A DNA stretch of 64,000 nucleotides from Pedobacter panaciterrae. Lineage in GTDB: Bacteria > Bacteroidota > Bacteroidia > Sphingobacteriales > Sphingobacteriaceae. Both the position numbers and the translations under genes were made by a program. The notes beneath the pieces are model-generated. The model did no database searches, had not been told where the DNA came from, and saw only the letters and a program-made list of their open reading frames with translations. Location of the stretch: contig NZ_JABMKW010000003.1 of assembly GCF_013204795.1 (NCBI RefSeq), positions 1 to 64,000 of the forward strand, read 5' to 3'. Positions 8,225 through 17,852 of the stretch are shown in pieces (position 1 is the first letter of the stretch; each line of letters starts with the position of its first letter).

Positions 8225-10387
8225 ATGAACTTCAAACACATTTTTTTTAAACTGGCTTTAGTCTTAGTTTTAGGACTTTTTGGAAAAGCCAATGCTCAGG
8301 ATATCAAATGGGCAAAAGATGGCAATTCATACTATGAGGTGAGCCAAGGTGAAATTGTATCAATAAGCCTTCCTCTTAATGAAAGAAAAACCATTGTGAG
8401 CCGAAACTTGCTTTATTCAAGCGGTAATACAGGACTTGGTGAGATCAAAAGTTTTGAAATATCTGAAGACGGCACAAAAGTTTTACTTTACACCAATAGT
8501 AAAAAGGTTTGGCGCTATGAAACACGTGGAGATTACTTCGTTGCCGATCTGAAAACCAATCAACTTACTCAGGTGGGAAAAGATAAACCTGCCTCTTCGT
8601 TAATGTTTGCCAAGTTTTCTCCTGATGGGAATAAGGTTGCCTATGTAAGTAAGCACAACCTATATGTTGATGACTTAACGAGCAAAACGAGTAAAGCCTT
8701 AACTACTGATGGTACTGAAAGATTAATAAACGGAACTTTTGATTGGGTATATGAAGAAGAATTTGATTGCAGAGATGGATTCAGATGGAGCCCTGATGGT
8801 CAATCTATCGCCTATTGGCAAATTGATGCTACCAAAATCAAAAACTTTTTGATGATAGACAATACAGATTCTATTTATTCTTTTACTATCCCTGTAGAAT
8901 ATCCTAAAGTTGGAGAAAACCCATCGTCATGCAAAGTCGGTATCGTTAATATCGCCTCAGCAAAAACCAACTGGTTAGAAGTACCCGGCGATCAGATCCA
9001 AAATTATATTCCTAGAATGGACTGGATCCCTTCTAGCAATGAAGTGATTTTACAACAATTAAACAGAGAACAAAATGTAAGTAAACTATTTGTTGCTGAT
9101 GCAAGCTCTGGTCAGGTAAAAAATATTTATACCGAAACGGATAAAGCATGGATTGATGTAGCGAAGGGATGGGACTGGATAAATGACGGAAAAGAGTTTA
9201 TTTGGATGAGTGAAAGTGATGGCTGGCGTCACCTTTACCGCATCAGTAAAGATGGTAAAAAGCATACGCTGATTACACAAGGTAATTACGATGTTATCGA
9301 GAAATCATTAATAGATGAGAAAAACGGTCAGATCTATTTTATTGCCTCTCCAACAAATGCTACCCAGAAATATTTGTTTAAGACTAAGCTTAGCGGTGGA
9401 AAAGCAGAAATGGTTACCCCTTCTATACTAAAAGGTACCCACTCTTACGAGATATCTCCAAATGGAGTATTTGCGCGCCATACTTACCAAAGTGCTTCAG
9501 TACCTCCAATTACGGAATGGATGAAACTTACCACCTTAAATCCATTGACCATGGAAGGTAGTGTTACCAATCAGCTTGGACGAATGAGACCGCCAAAGAA
9601 CAAAGTGGAATTCTTTAAAGTAACTACTGAAGATGGAATTGAATTGGATGGCTGGATGAAGAAACCGGATAATTTTGACCAGACAAAAAAGTACCCGGTT
9701 GTATTTTATGTTTACGGTGAGCCTGCTTCGCAAACTGTAACCGATACTTATGGTGCAGGTCGCAACTGGCTTTATGCTGGTGACATGCCTAAAGATGGCT
9801 ACATCTATATTTCTGTTGAAAACAGAGGCGCCCCTGCTCCCAAAGGCAGAGAATGGCGTAAAAGTGTTTTCCAAAAAATAGGTACCTTAAATATTCGCGA
9901 CCAGGCTATGGCTGCAAAAAAAATAATGGAATGGCCGTTTGTAGATAAAAACAGGGTAGCTGTTTGGGGATGGAGCGGTGGCGGCTCATCAACCTTAAAC
10001 TTAATGTTCCAGTATCCGGAAATATACAAAACCGGCATCGCTATTGCAGCAGTAGGAAATCAGTTAACTTATGATAATGTGTATCAGGAAAGATATATGG
10101 GATCTCCATTAAAAACTAAAGAGGCCTATGTTAAAGGCTCTCCTATCACTTACGCTAAAAACCTACAAGGCAAGCTTTTATACATACATGGAACCGGTGA
10201 CGACAATGTGCATTACCAAAATGCAGAGATGCTGATTAATGAACTAATCAAGAATAGAAAAGTATTTCAACTGATGTCGTACCCTAACAGGACCCATAGC
10301 ATTAACGAAGGCGAAGGCACATCTGAGCACCTTGCGCTTACTTACACCGAATTCTTACAAAGGAATTGTCCTCCGGGAGGCAAATAA
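8225..10387 (+). CDS. Dipeptidyl peptidase IV (S9B)
   Basis: A 720-residue exported serine peptidase that removes Xaa-Pro (or Xaa-Ala) dipeptides from peptide N-termini in the periplasm. It has a signal peptide (1-24, KANAQ), an eight-bladed beta-propeller, and a C-terminal alpha/beta hydrolase. The hallmark DWVYEEEF segment (173-180) supplies the double Glu (178/179) that binds the free N-terminus. The catalytic triad is Ser584 in GWSGGGS, Asp659 in HGTGDDNVH and His691 in NRTHSI. The length matches bacterial DPP IV enzymes. It is the last gene of the run from 5668 and is followed by a hairpin terminator. Peptide scavenging is the usual role in Bacteroidota. Confidence 0.95.
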   Translation: MNFKHIFFKLALVLVLGLFGKANAQDIKWAKDGNSYYEVSQGEIVSISLPLNERKTIVSRNLLYSSGNTGLGEIKSFEISEDGTKVLLYTNSKKVWRYETRGDYFVADLKTNQLTQVGKDKPASSLMFAKFSPDGNKVAYVSKHNLYVDDLTSKTSKALTTDGTERLINGTFDWVYEEEFDCRDGFRWSPDGQSIAYWQIDATKIKNFLMIDNTDSIYSFTIPVEYPKVGENPSSCKVGIVNIASAKTNWLEVPGDQIQNYIPRMDWIPSSNEVILQQLNREQNVSKLFVADASSGQVKNIYTETDKAWIDVAKGWDWINDGKEFIWMSESDGWRHLYRISKDGKKHTLITQGNYDVIEKSLIDEKNGQIYFIASPTNATQKYLFKTKLSGGKAEMVTPSILKGTHSYEISPNGVFARHTYQSASVPPITEWMKLTTLNPLTMEGSVTNQLGRMRPPKNKVEFFKVTTEDGIELDGWMKKPDNFDQTKKYPVVFYVYGEPASQTVTDTYGAGRNWLYAGDMPKDGYIYISVENRGAPAPKGREWRKSVFQKIGTLNIRDQAMAAKKIMEWPFVDKNRVAVWGWSGGGSSTLNLMFQYPEIYKTGIAIAAVGNQLTYDNVYQERYMGSPLKTKEAYVKGSPITYAKNLQGKLLYIHGTGDDNVHYQNAEMLINELIKNRKVFQLMSYPNRTHSINEGEGTSEHLALTYTEFLQRNCPPGGK

Positions 10388-10700
10388 TGTAAAGAAGTGA
10401 CTGTATCATTAATACGATCGCAAAACAAATAGCATGATTTAGATTAATGATACAGTCTCTTTTTTAAAACCTTTTTGACCTGTATATCGTTTATATAATT
10501 GGGACATTTACAAGACAAAAACACCCAAAAAATACTGCATATTTGCCCAAAATCATGTAAAAAAGAAGATAGCATACATTTTTTTGTGCTTCCGAATGTT
10601 AGTTTTGCATAATTATGGCTCATAATTTGATAGTGTGTGATCGCTATCAGAAACCTGATAATAACACTCTAAATCGAACAATAGATATTAAGGCATATAC
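10388..10700. other. Intergenic region before mlaE
   Basis: Holds the terminator at 10399-10466 and the upstream region of the mla operon. A TAGTTTTG sequence at 10600-10607 fits the TAnnTTTG -7 pattern, but I see no properly spaced -33 TTG. A short hairpin (TATCAG/CTGATA, 10645-10660) lies in the leader. No gene is visible. Confidence 0.5.
10399..10466 (+). terminator. Hairpin terminator after DPP IV
   Basis: A perfect 15-bp inverted repeat (10399-10413 with 10443-10457) followed by TCTTTTTT. The loop is long (29 nt), which is atypical, but the position 11 bp after the DPP IV stop and the T-run support transcription termination. Confidence 0.65.
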
Positions 10701-11510
10701 ATGGAGAAAAAAGCTGAGAGCCAGGAAACCTTAAATGATGAAGTAAAAACTCCTGGTAAGTTATCCAGGACGTTTATAACGCTTTATGACGTTTTTCAGT
10801 TTATTGGACGCTTCTTTAAAGAAGGCTTCTTGCCTCCTTACGAGGGAAAAGAACTAATGAAACAGTGTTATGACATTGGCTATCGTTCTTTAGCGTTGAT
10901 CTCTTTAACCGGATTTATTACAGGTATCGTATTTACAAAGCAATCCAGACCGTCGCTTGCTGAATTTGGCGCCACTTCATGGCTTCCATCATTAGTAGGT
11001 ATTGCACTGCTACGAACATTAGCGCCATTACTAACTTCGCTTATAGCAGCAGGAAAAGTAGGATCTAGTATTGGCGCCGAGCTGGGCTCAATGAGGGTTA
11101 CAGAACAAATAGATGCTATGGAAGTATCGGCAACCAATCCATTCAAATTTCTGGTAACAACAAGGGTGCTTGCATCAACAATTACGATTCCTATTCTTAC
11201 CTTTTATACCGCTATGGTTGGAATGCTGGGCGCATTACTAAATGTTTCTCTAAGTGAAGGCACAAGCGCAAAGGCATTCTTTCAATCGTCTCTTGAATCG
11301 ATTACCTTTTTAGACATTACCGCGTCTACTATTAAAGCCGTGATATTTGGTTTTACAATTGGAATGGTGGGTTGCTACCAGGGATATAATTCATCAAAAG
11401 GAACTGAAGGTGTAGGTAAAGCGGCGAATTCGGCAGTGGTTATTGGTATGTTCCTTATATTTATCGAGGAAGTAGTTTCCGTACAGTTTTTTGGTTTATT
11501 CAGGACTTAA
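10701..11510 (+). CDS. mlaE: MlaE-type lipid ABC transporter permease
   Basis: A 269-residue inner-membrane permease of the MlaE/YrbE family. It has about five hydrophobic helices from residue 58 on, and the conserved family segment covering GKVGSSIGAELGSMRVTEQ and IDAMEVSATNPF. The N-terminal 40 residues are charged and cytoplasmic. MlaE forms a complex with MlaF and MlaD that moves phospholipids between the inner and outer membrane to keep outer-membrane asymmetry. The next two genes encode exactly these partners, 10 nt and 5 nt downstream. Soluble MlaC and MlaB are not in this locus. Confidence 0.93.
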   Translation: MEKKAESQETLNDEVKTPGKLSRTFITLYDVFQFIGRFFKEGFLPPYEGKELMKQCYDIGYRSLALISLTGFITGIVFTKQSRPSLAEFGATSWLPSLVGIALLRTLAPLLTSLIAAGKVGSSIGAELGSMRVTEQIDAMEVSATNPFKFLVTTRVLASTITIPILTFYTAMVGMLGALLNVSLSEGTSAKAFFQSSLESITFLDITASTIKAVIFGFTIGMVGCYQGYNSSKGTEGVGKAANSAVVIGMFLIFIEEVVSVQFFGLFRT

Positions 11511-11520
11511 TTTTTAAACT

Positions 11521-12291
11521 ATGAAAGAAAAGAAGCCCTTGTCTGAACAAGAAAAAGTAATAGAAATTAATGGCCTGTATAAGTCTTTCGGCAATTACCA
11601 TGTACTGAGGGGAGTAGATTTAGAACTTTATAAGCGCGAAAACCTGGTTGTGCTTGGAAAGTCAGGTACGGGTAAATCTGTATTGATAAAAATTGTGGTC
11701 GGCCTATTAACCCCAGACCATGGGGATGTTAGGGTACTTAACCAGCATGTTGATCAGATCACTTATAAAGAACTGCTTGCTTTAAGATTAAAAGTAGGAT
11801 TTTCATTCCAAAACAGTGCATTGTATGATAGTATGACTGTTAGAGAAAACCTGGTTTTCCCTTTAATCAGAAATCAGAAAAAGTTAACAAAGGGAGAAAT
11901 AACCAGTGCGGTTGAAGAGATGCTGGATGCAGTTGGACTACTCCATACCATTAACCAGATGCCTTCGGAATTATCAGGCGGCCAAAGAAAAAGGATAGGT
12001 ATTGCCAGAACATTGATCTTACGGCCTGAAATTATGCTTTATGATGAACCTACAGCCGGACTTGATCCGATAACCTGTTTGGAAATCAATAGCCTGATTA
12101 ATGAAGTACAGGAGCGCTTTCATACCAGTTCGATCATCATTACCCATGATTTAACCTGTGCAAAAGCAGTTGGTAATAGAGTAGCGATGTTACTGGATGG
12201 CAAATTTGAGCGTCAGGGTACTTTCGAAGACGTGTTTAATACAAATGATGAACGGGTAAAACCATTTTACGATTACAATTTTATTCAATAG
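11521..12291 (+). CDS. mlaF: MlaF-type ABC transporter ATPase
   Basis: A 256-residue ATP-binding subunit with all ABC motifs: Walker A GKSGTGKS (46-53), Q-loop Gln97, signature LSGGQ (151-155), Walker B IMLYDE (171-176) and H-loop His209. The order within the operon (permease, ATPase, MCE protein) matches mlaE-mlaF-mlaD. It powers lipid transfer through MlaE. A C-terminal region ends with a basic and aromatic tail similar to other MlaF proteins. Confidence 0.93.
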   Translation: MKEKKPLSEQEKVIEINGLYKSFGNYHVLRGVDLELYKRENLVVLGKSGTGKSVLIKIVVGLLTPDHGDVRVLNQHVDQITYKELLALRLKVGFSFQNSALYDSMTVRENLVFPLIRNQKKLTKGEITSAVEEMLDAVGLLHTINQMPSELSGGQRKRIGIARTLILRPEIMLYDEPTAGLDPITCLEINSLINEVQERFHTSSIIITHDLTCAKAVGNRVAMLLDGKFERQGTFEDVFNTNDERVKPFYDYNFIQ

Positions 12292-12296
12292 AAATT

Positions 12297-13289
12297 ATGC
12301 AGGCAACAGACACACGCCGTAAGATTATAGTTGGAGCGTTTATTCTCCTGGGCATAGCGATATTTATTTTAGGGGTTTTCACATTGGGAAGTCAGAAAAA
12401 AGCATTCGTAAAGAGCTTTACAGTTGATGTTGTTTTCAACGATATTCAAGGACTTAAAACCGGTAATAATGTATGGTTTTCCGGTGTAAAAATAGGCACA
12501 ATAAAAAAGATCCAATTTTATGGTACTTCACAGGTACAGGTTTTCCTTAATATTGAAGAAGAAGCACACAAATACATTCATAAGGATGCATCTGCCAGCA
12601 TTAGTTCTGATGGACTAATTGGGAATAAAATCATCGTAATTACAGGTGGAACGCCAAAGTTCCCATTTGTAGAGGATGGAGACAGGCTAAGAGTGAATAC
12701 CACTTTATCGACAGACGACATCATGAAAACATTCCAGGTGAACAACAAAAACCTGGTAGAGGTAACTTCCGATTTTAAGATTCTTGCCAAAAGCCTTGTT
12801 GAAGGAAAAGGCACAGCAGGCGCACTACTTACCGACGAACAGATAGCTACTGATTTTAAAGCGATTGTGGTAAACTTGAAGAACACCACAGCATCGGCAA
12901 ACAAGATGGCAGCAGAATTGGATAAATTCTCAAAAACATTAAATACAAAAGGTGGTTTGGCCGACAAACTGCTTACTGATACTGCTGTTTTTGCCAAACT
13001 TCAGGCCTCTGTAAACGAATTACAGAAAACGGCAAGTTCAGCAGCCACACTTACAGAAAACCTGAATAAAGCATCTGGAAAATTAACACAGACAGACAAT
13101 GCAGTTGGTGTATTGCTAAATGATCAAAAGACTGCTGAGCAGGTAAAATCAATTATGCTAAACATGGAAACCAGCAGCAAAAAGCTAGATGAAAATCTGG
13201 AAGCATTACAACATAATTTTCTTTTAAGAGGCTTCTTTAAAAAGAAAGCCAAAGCGGAAGCCGCGGCAGCAGAAACTAAAAAAGAATAA
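12297..13289 (+). CDS. mlaD: MlaD-type MCE domain protein
   Basis: A 330-residue protein with one N-terminal transmembrane helix (about 12-32) and one MCE domain (about 42-118: a VDVVFNDIQGLKTGNNVWFSG strand pattern). The rest is helical and rich in Ala, Lys and Thr, forming a long periplasmic or coiled region that is much longer than in E. coli MlaD (183 residues). MCE rings carry lipid across the periplasm. The long helical tail may bridge towards the outer membrane, which is an inference. It starts 5 nt after mlaF. It is convergent with the histidine kinase gene that ends at 13305. Confidence 0.92.
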   Translation: MQATDTRRKIIVGAFILLGIAIFILGVFTLGSQKKAFVKSFTVDVVFNDIQGLKTGNNVWFSGVKIGTIKKIQFYGTSQVQVFLNIEEEAHKYIHKDASASISSDGLIGNKIIVITGGTPKFPFVEDGDRLRVNTTLSTDDIMKTFQVNNKNLVEVTSDFKILAKSLVEGKGTAGALLTDEQIATDFKAIVVNLKNTTASANKMAAELDKFSKTLNTKGGLADKLLTDTAVFAKLQASVNELQKTASSAATLTENLNKASGKLTQTDNAVGVLLNDQKTAEQVKSIMLNMETSSKKLDENLEALQHNFLLRGFFKKKAKAEAAAAETKKE

Positions 13290-13304
13290 TACCAGCCATT
13301 GAGG

Positions 13305-15665
13305 CTATCTAAAGTATATTTTAAAAGTAGTTCCCTTATTTACAACACTACTTACTGTTACTTTACCTCCCATGGCATCAATCTGATTCTTTGTAATAAA
13401 AAGCCCTACTCCTTTTGAGTCGGGCTTTTTATTAAAGGTCTTATACAATCCATAAAGTTCTTCGCCATATTTCTCCAAGTCTATTCCTATCCCGTTATCA
13501 GAAATCTGTAAAACAGTTTGGGAGTCCTCAATAAAGGAATCCAATTCAACAACCGGATTTCTGTCAGGATGGCTATATCTGATCGAATTAAAAATAAAAT
13601 TTAATAAAATACTTTCCAGATAGGCAGGATTATAATTCACAATAACATCCTTAGGAACATTATTTTTAATAATGGCATTTTTTAAAACGATTTGATCATT
13701 CAATATATCAATGGTTTTATTAATGTAATTACTCAAACTTAGCCGCTCTTTTATCACATCTATACTGGTTTGGATGCTAACTACTTTATTCAAATTCAGC
13801 ATGGTTTCATTTAACAGGCCTGATACAGTTTTAAGTACTTCAATCAGCTCAATCCTTTCCTCTTCAGAACTGGTCTGCCCTATTAAATTGGTAATAGCCT
13901 GAATATTAGAAGTATGCGATCTTAAGTTATGAGAAACGATATACGAAAAATTCAGGAGCCTTTTATTTTGCTCTGTAACCAGGTTAAATGAATGATTTAA
14001 GGCATCCTGGGCATGTTTATTCTCTCCCACATCAATCATTATACCCCTTAATAAAACTGGGTTATTATTCTCAGAGATTACGTTTACAATATCTCTTAGC
14101 CACACTATTGTCCCGTCCTTAGCAATCATCCTGTATTCAAAGTCATGCTGAATATTTTTTCTGGTAGAAACAGTACAATATTCAATAGCCCAGTCTTTAT
14201 CATCAGGGTAAATGTGATCGGCCCAGAAAGTTGGAGACGACAACCATTCCTCAACAGAATAGCCTAAAATATCTTCAACCTTTTTGCTAATAAATGTAAA
14301 TTCAAAAGTATTGGGGTCTGCTTCCCATACAATCCCATCAATGGTATTTATTAAAGATTCGATTCTCAATTGAGAATCCAGAACGATCTTTTCAGCAGCC
14401 TTCCGATCAGTAACATCCTCAATAATTACAATGTGGTTGGTTGGTTCACCATTATCATTCCACAAAGGTGTTTCCACAATATTACACCACTTTGTGTACC
14501 CCTCTTTGTGCAGATATTTTTTTTGAACTCTATATTCTTTAACACTTCCATTATTAAAATACTTAACATCGGCCCTCACTCCATTTGGGTGATTTGGGAG
14601 GGTTATGTTTTGAAAGCTCAAATTCAGCAATTCAGATTCTTTATACCCCAGTATATCACATAATTTCTTGTTCACCTGTAAAAACCTACCATCAGTTGGG
14701 GTTACTAAAGCTATACCAATAGCTGCCTGATCAAATATTGTTTTAAATTTTGTTTCTGTATTTATCAGTTTCAATTGCTGACTATCTACCAGGTTCTGTA
14801 GCTCAGTAGTTTTTTTAACTACCTGAACAACCAGCAAACTGGATAAAATGGCCAAACCAATACCAAAAAGCAAAGGATATATCAATTGAAAAGGGATTAT
14901 CCTTTGGTGAGCGTTAATAACATAAAGCTTCCAATTGGTGCCAGCAAAAGATGTAGATTGATGATCTTGACCAAGAAAGTCCCTATCGCCTTTTAAAAAA
15001 AACTCCTCTTTTCCGGTAGCTATATCAACATTTGAAAATTGAAAGTAAAAATTATTGTTTTTATTATTATAAACACCAATACTATTAAAGAACGCATCTT
15101 GCTTAATCACTACAGCAGAAAAGCCCCAGAACCTATTTTCGCGGTATATCGGTAATCGGCCAACAATCCCCATTCCTCCTTGCTGTAATTCGTAAGGGCC
15201 GGCATAATACATCATTTTTGAGGCTATCGATTTGGTAGCCATTAACCTTGATTCTTCAGATTTTTTAAAAAGATCCAGATTCAATGCCAATTCATTGCCT
15301 TTCTTTGGATAGAGATACTTTATGATACCGTTAGGTAATAATTCTAACGCCTTATAATCAGAGTTGGATGCTATTAATCTATCCGCAACAGCATCAAAAT
15401 TCTTTGGAATGCCCTTATCATTTAAGGTCATAGCAAGTGTTAAAGTAGCAGTATAGCCATTGTTCAATACCAATTGAACATTCTGCTTTACTACATTAAG
15501 TGCATTGGCCATCTCCAGGCGCCTACCCTCTTTAATTATCTGATATCTCTGAATTACCAATAAGCCTATCAGCAATAGCAAAAAAAAGAACACACACAAG
15601 CCAATCACTTTGGGCTTGCCTGACAGCCACCCAATACACGCTGTAAATTTTTCTTTGAGACGCAT
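13305..15665 (-). CDS. Membrane PAS sensor histidine kinase
   Basis: A 786-residue hybrid of sensing and kinase modules, without a receiver domain. Transmembrane helices near 20-38 and 262-283 bracket a periplasmic, CHASE-like sensing region. Two PAS domains follow (about 305-420 and 435-550). The phosphoacceptor is His579 in the IVSHNLRSHT motif. The ATPase domain has N-box Asn693, G1 box DNGIGID (723-729) and G2 box GVGLF (752-756). It phosphorylates a response regulator that is not encoded next to it. The divergent neighbour is an aldose 1-epimerase relative, and a link to it is not shown by sequence. Confidence 0.9.
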   Translation of the reverse strand: MRLKEKFTACIGWLSGKPKVIGLCVFFFLLLLIGLLVIQRYQIIKEGRRLEMANALNVVKQNVQLVLNNGYTATLTLAMTLNDKGIPKNFDAVADRLIASNSDYKALELLPNGIIKYLYPKKGNELALNLDLFKKSEESRLMATKSIASKMMYYAGPYELQQGGMGIVGRLPIYRENRFWGFSAVVIKQDAFFNSIGVYNNKNNNFYFQFSNVDIATGKEEFFLKGDRDFLGQDHQSTSFAGTNWKLYVINAHQRIIPFQLIYPLLFGIGLAILSSLLVVQVVKKTTELQNLVDSQQLKLINTETKFKTIFDQAAIGIALVTPTDGRFLQVNKKLCDILGYKESELLNLSFQNITLPNHPNGVRADVKYFNNGSVKEYRVQKKYLHKEGYTKWCNIVETPLWNDNGEPTNHIVIIEDVTDRKAAEKIVLDSQLRIESLINTIDGIVWEADPNTFEFTFISKKVEDILGYSVEEWLSSPTFWADHIYPDDKDWAIEYCTVSTRKNIQHDFEYRMIAKDGTIVWLRDIVNVISENNNPVLLRGIMIDVGENKHAQDALNHSFNLVTEQNKRLLNFSYIVSHNLRSHTSNIQAITNLIGQTSSEEERIELIEVLKTVSGLLNETMLNLNKVVSIQTSIDVIKERLSLSNYINKTIDILNDQIVLKNAIIKNNVPKDVIVNYNPAYLESILLNFIFNSIRYSHPDRNPVVELDSFIEDSQTVLQISDNGIGIDLEKYGEELYGLYKTFNKKPDSKGVGLFITKNQIDAMGGKVTVSSVVNKGTTFKIYFR

Positions 15666-15746
15666 CGCTTGTTCTTAAACAAATATAACTTTTTACTAAC
15701 AAACTATTATCCAAGTTTATTTACTTTAGTAGCTATAAAAGCATAT

Positions 15747-16613
15747 ATGATTTTTTTAGAAAACGAACATATAAAAGCATCTTTAACAACTAAAGGTGCA
15801 GAACTACAAAAGCTAACGAGCAAAGAAACAGGCAGGAACTACTTATGGGATGGTAATTCGGATTATTGGGGTAAGTTTAGTCCTATACTTTTTCCAATAG
15901 TAGGCGCCATTAAAAATAACACTTACCTATTTGAGGGTAAAGAATATACACTACCACGACATGGTTTTGCAAGAGACAATCAATTTGAAGCTGAACAGAT
16001 CAGTAACACAGAAGTTGTATTTACGCTTATCCAAAACGAAGAAACTCTAAAGGTTTATCCCTTCGATTTTAAACTAAAGCTGCACTATAAAATTACTGAT
16101 GCAAGTTTATCCTGCACTTATATTGTTTTAAATCCAGGGAATAAAGAACTTCTTTTTTCAGTTGGCGGACATCCGGCCTTTGCCATACCAACCAATGAGC
16201 ATATAAGCTACGATGATTATTTTTTAGAATTCAATAAGGACGAAAATCTTGTTTATTACAAAATCAATAGTGATCTGATTGATGAAGAAACCGAAATAAT
16301 ACATCTGCAGGATCACTCCTTACCCCTTAGTCATCAGCTTTTTTATAAGGATGCGCTGGTATTTAAAACGCTTAAAAGTGACTGTATATCAATTAAGAAC
16401 CATAAAGACTCACATGGTTTACATTTTACCTTTAAGGATTTTCCGTTTTTTGGGATCTGGGCGGCTAAAGATGCAGATTTTGTGTGCCTGGAGCCGTGGT
16501 GTGGTATTGCCGATGGAATAAACCACAATCAGAACCTTAAAGATAAAGAAGGAATTATAGCACTGCCTCCAAAAGGGAACTGGGAACGCAGCTGGTCTAT
16601 TGTGTGTTTTTAA
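15747..16613 (+). CDS. Aldose 1-epimerase family protein (LacX-like)
   Basis: A 288-residue cytoplasmic galactose-mutarotase-fold protein that likely interconverts anomers of an aldose or sugar phosphate. The start at 15747 gives MIFLENEHIKASLTTKGAEL, the usual family start; the frame extends upstream to 15669, but that extension is hydrophobic and unlike the family. Typical features are the GNSDYWGKFSPILFPIVG stretch, RHGFARDN with the conserved His/Arg, a VGGHPAF motif, and a late LEPWCGIADG containing the probable catalytic Glu. The substrate is unknown. It ends within the last codon of the convergent GAF kinase gene (4-nt overlap). Confidence 0.87.
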   Translation: MIFLENEHIKASLTTKGAELQKLTSKETGRNYLWDGNSDYWGKFSPILFPIVGAIKNNTYLFEGKEYTLPRHGFARDNQFEAEQISNTEVVFTLIQNEETLKVYPFDFKLKLHYKITDASLSCTYIVLNPGNKELLFSVGGHPAFAIPTNEHISYDDYFLEFNKDENLVYYKINSDLIDEETEIIHLQDHSLPLSHQLFYKDALVFKTLKSDCISIKNHKDSHGLHFTFKDFPFFGIWAAKDADFVCLEPWCGIADGINHNQNLKDKEGIIALPPKGNWERSWSIVCF

Positions 16614-17776
16614 TCCTGTAAGGGCAATTCAACTATAAATGTAGAGCCTTTATCATGGCCATCACTTTCGGCCCAGATGCTGCCTCCGTGCGCCTCAACC
16701 AATACTCTTACTATAGAAAGGCCTAAACCAGTTGAGTTTTCGCCACCCGTAGGTTGTGCACTTAACCTGGTAAAACGTTGATACAACCTATTTTTGTCAT
16801 CATCTGTAAGCCCCTGTCCCTCATCCTTTACCTCTATACGAACCTTATCTGGTAATTTCTTAACACGCACTTCTATATTTGTATTTGCCGGGGAATACTT
16901 GATTGCATTATTAATCAGATTATCCAGTATTTCCGACAATTTACCCTCATCGCCTAACAATATTACATCGTCCTGAGCGATAAAATTTAAGGTCTGATCC
17001 TTTCTTTCTGCAAGCGGGAGATTCATAGAAACCACATTGCTAACCAGAGACGATAAATTCAGTTTAATCAGTAGCAACTGCACTTTACCTGCCTCTGCAG
17101 TACCGGAAAGCAGCAATTCATCAATAATACGAACCATATTTAAGCTGGCAGTTTTTATCTGTTCGCACATCTTGTCTACCATTTCCGGATCACCCTTTTT
17201 TAGTTTTATTAGATCTGCCCGCACAGGTATAGTAGTTAGCGGGTTTTTCAAATCATGTGCGGTAGTATTTAAGATTTGATTATGTTGTATTGCTGCAAGC
17301 CTTGATGCAAGCTTAACCTCAATCTGATCCATAACAAGATCCCTTAAATCACTTAAAATTGATTCTTCTTCAGGGCCAAATTTTCTTGGTTCACTATCAA
17401 TAATGCAAAAAGCACCAAGGTTATAATTATCTGTCGTTTTTAGTGGAAGTGCTGCATAAAACCTCACGTCAAGGTTGCCCAGCGTCATCGAAGTATCTTC
17501 TATTGTGTATAAACCTTCAGAAAGCACTGCATTTGCACAAAGACCAACTTCGCGGCTTACCTCCTTAATATCTATACCATATTTTGATTTGAACCAGATT
17601 CTATCTTTATCAACAATACTAATAATAGCTACCGGCACATTAAATAGTTTTGCAGCTAATCTTGTTAGCTTATCAAAAGAACCATCAGGTGGAGTATCCA
17701 GAATTTCATAGCGGTGTAAGGCTTTTATTCGCTCTTCCTCAATTGAGAATTTACTTTGACTTAATTCTATGGCCAT
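16610..17776 (-). CDS. GAF domain sensor histidine kinase (soluble)
   Basis: A 388-residue protein lacking membrane helices. The N-terminal GAF domain (about 25-150) has the common Bacteroidota form with ERIKALHRYEILDTPPDGSFD just before it. His174 in NTTAHDLKNPLTT is the phosphoacceptor. The ATPase part shows N-box Asn290, G1 DEGQG (318-322) and G2 GLGLS (350-354). It may sense a small ligand or redox state in the cytoplasm. No response regulator is adjacent. The upstream gene on the same strand is the DUF4249 protein, 76 bp away and reading leftwards from 18647. Confidence 0.9.
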   Translation of the reverse strand: MAIELSQSKFSIEEERIKALHRYEILDTPPDGSFDKLTRLAAKLFNVPVAIISIVDKDRIWFKSKYGIDIKEVSREVGLCANAVLSEGLYTIEDTSMTLGNLDVRFYAALPLKTTDNYNLGAFCIIDSEPRKFGPEEESILSDLRDLVMDQIEVKLASRLAAIQHNQILNTTAHDLKNPLTTIPVRADLIKLKKGDPEMVDKMCEQIKTASLNMVRIIDELLLSGTAEAGKVQLLLIKLNLSSLVSNVVSMNLPLAERKDQTLNFIAQDDVILLGDEGKLSEILDNLINNAIKYSPANTNIEVRVKKLPDKVRIEVKDEGQGLTDDDKNRLYQRFTRLSAQPTGGENSTGLGLSIVRVLVEAHGGSIWAESDGHDKGSTFIVELPLQD

Positions 17777-17852
17777 TTGAGACTAAATTGGAATTCATAA
17801 ATTGGCTGTCAGTGCAATATAATACAATTCCAGATTAAACTGAAAGTTTATA

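Noticed and set aside
12578..12997. A 139-codon minus-strand frame inside mlaD
   Set aside because: It is an antisense shadow: the Ala/Lys/Thr-rich coding strand produces a long open frame. mlaD is firmly supported.
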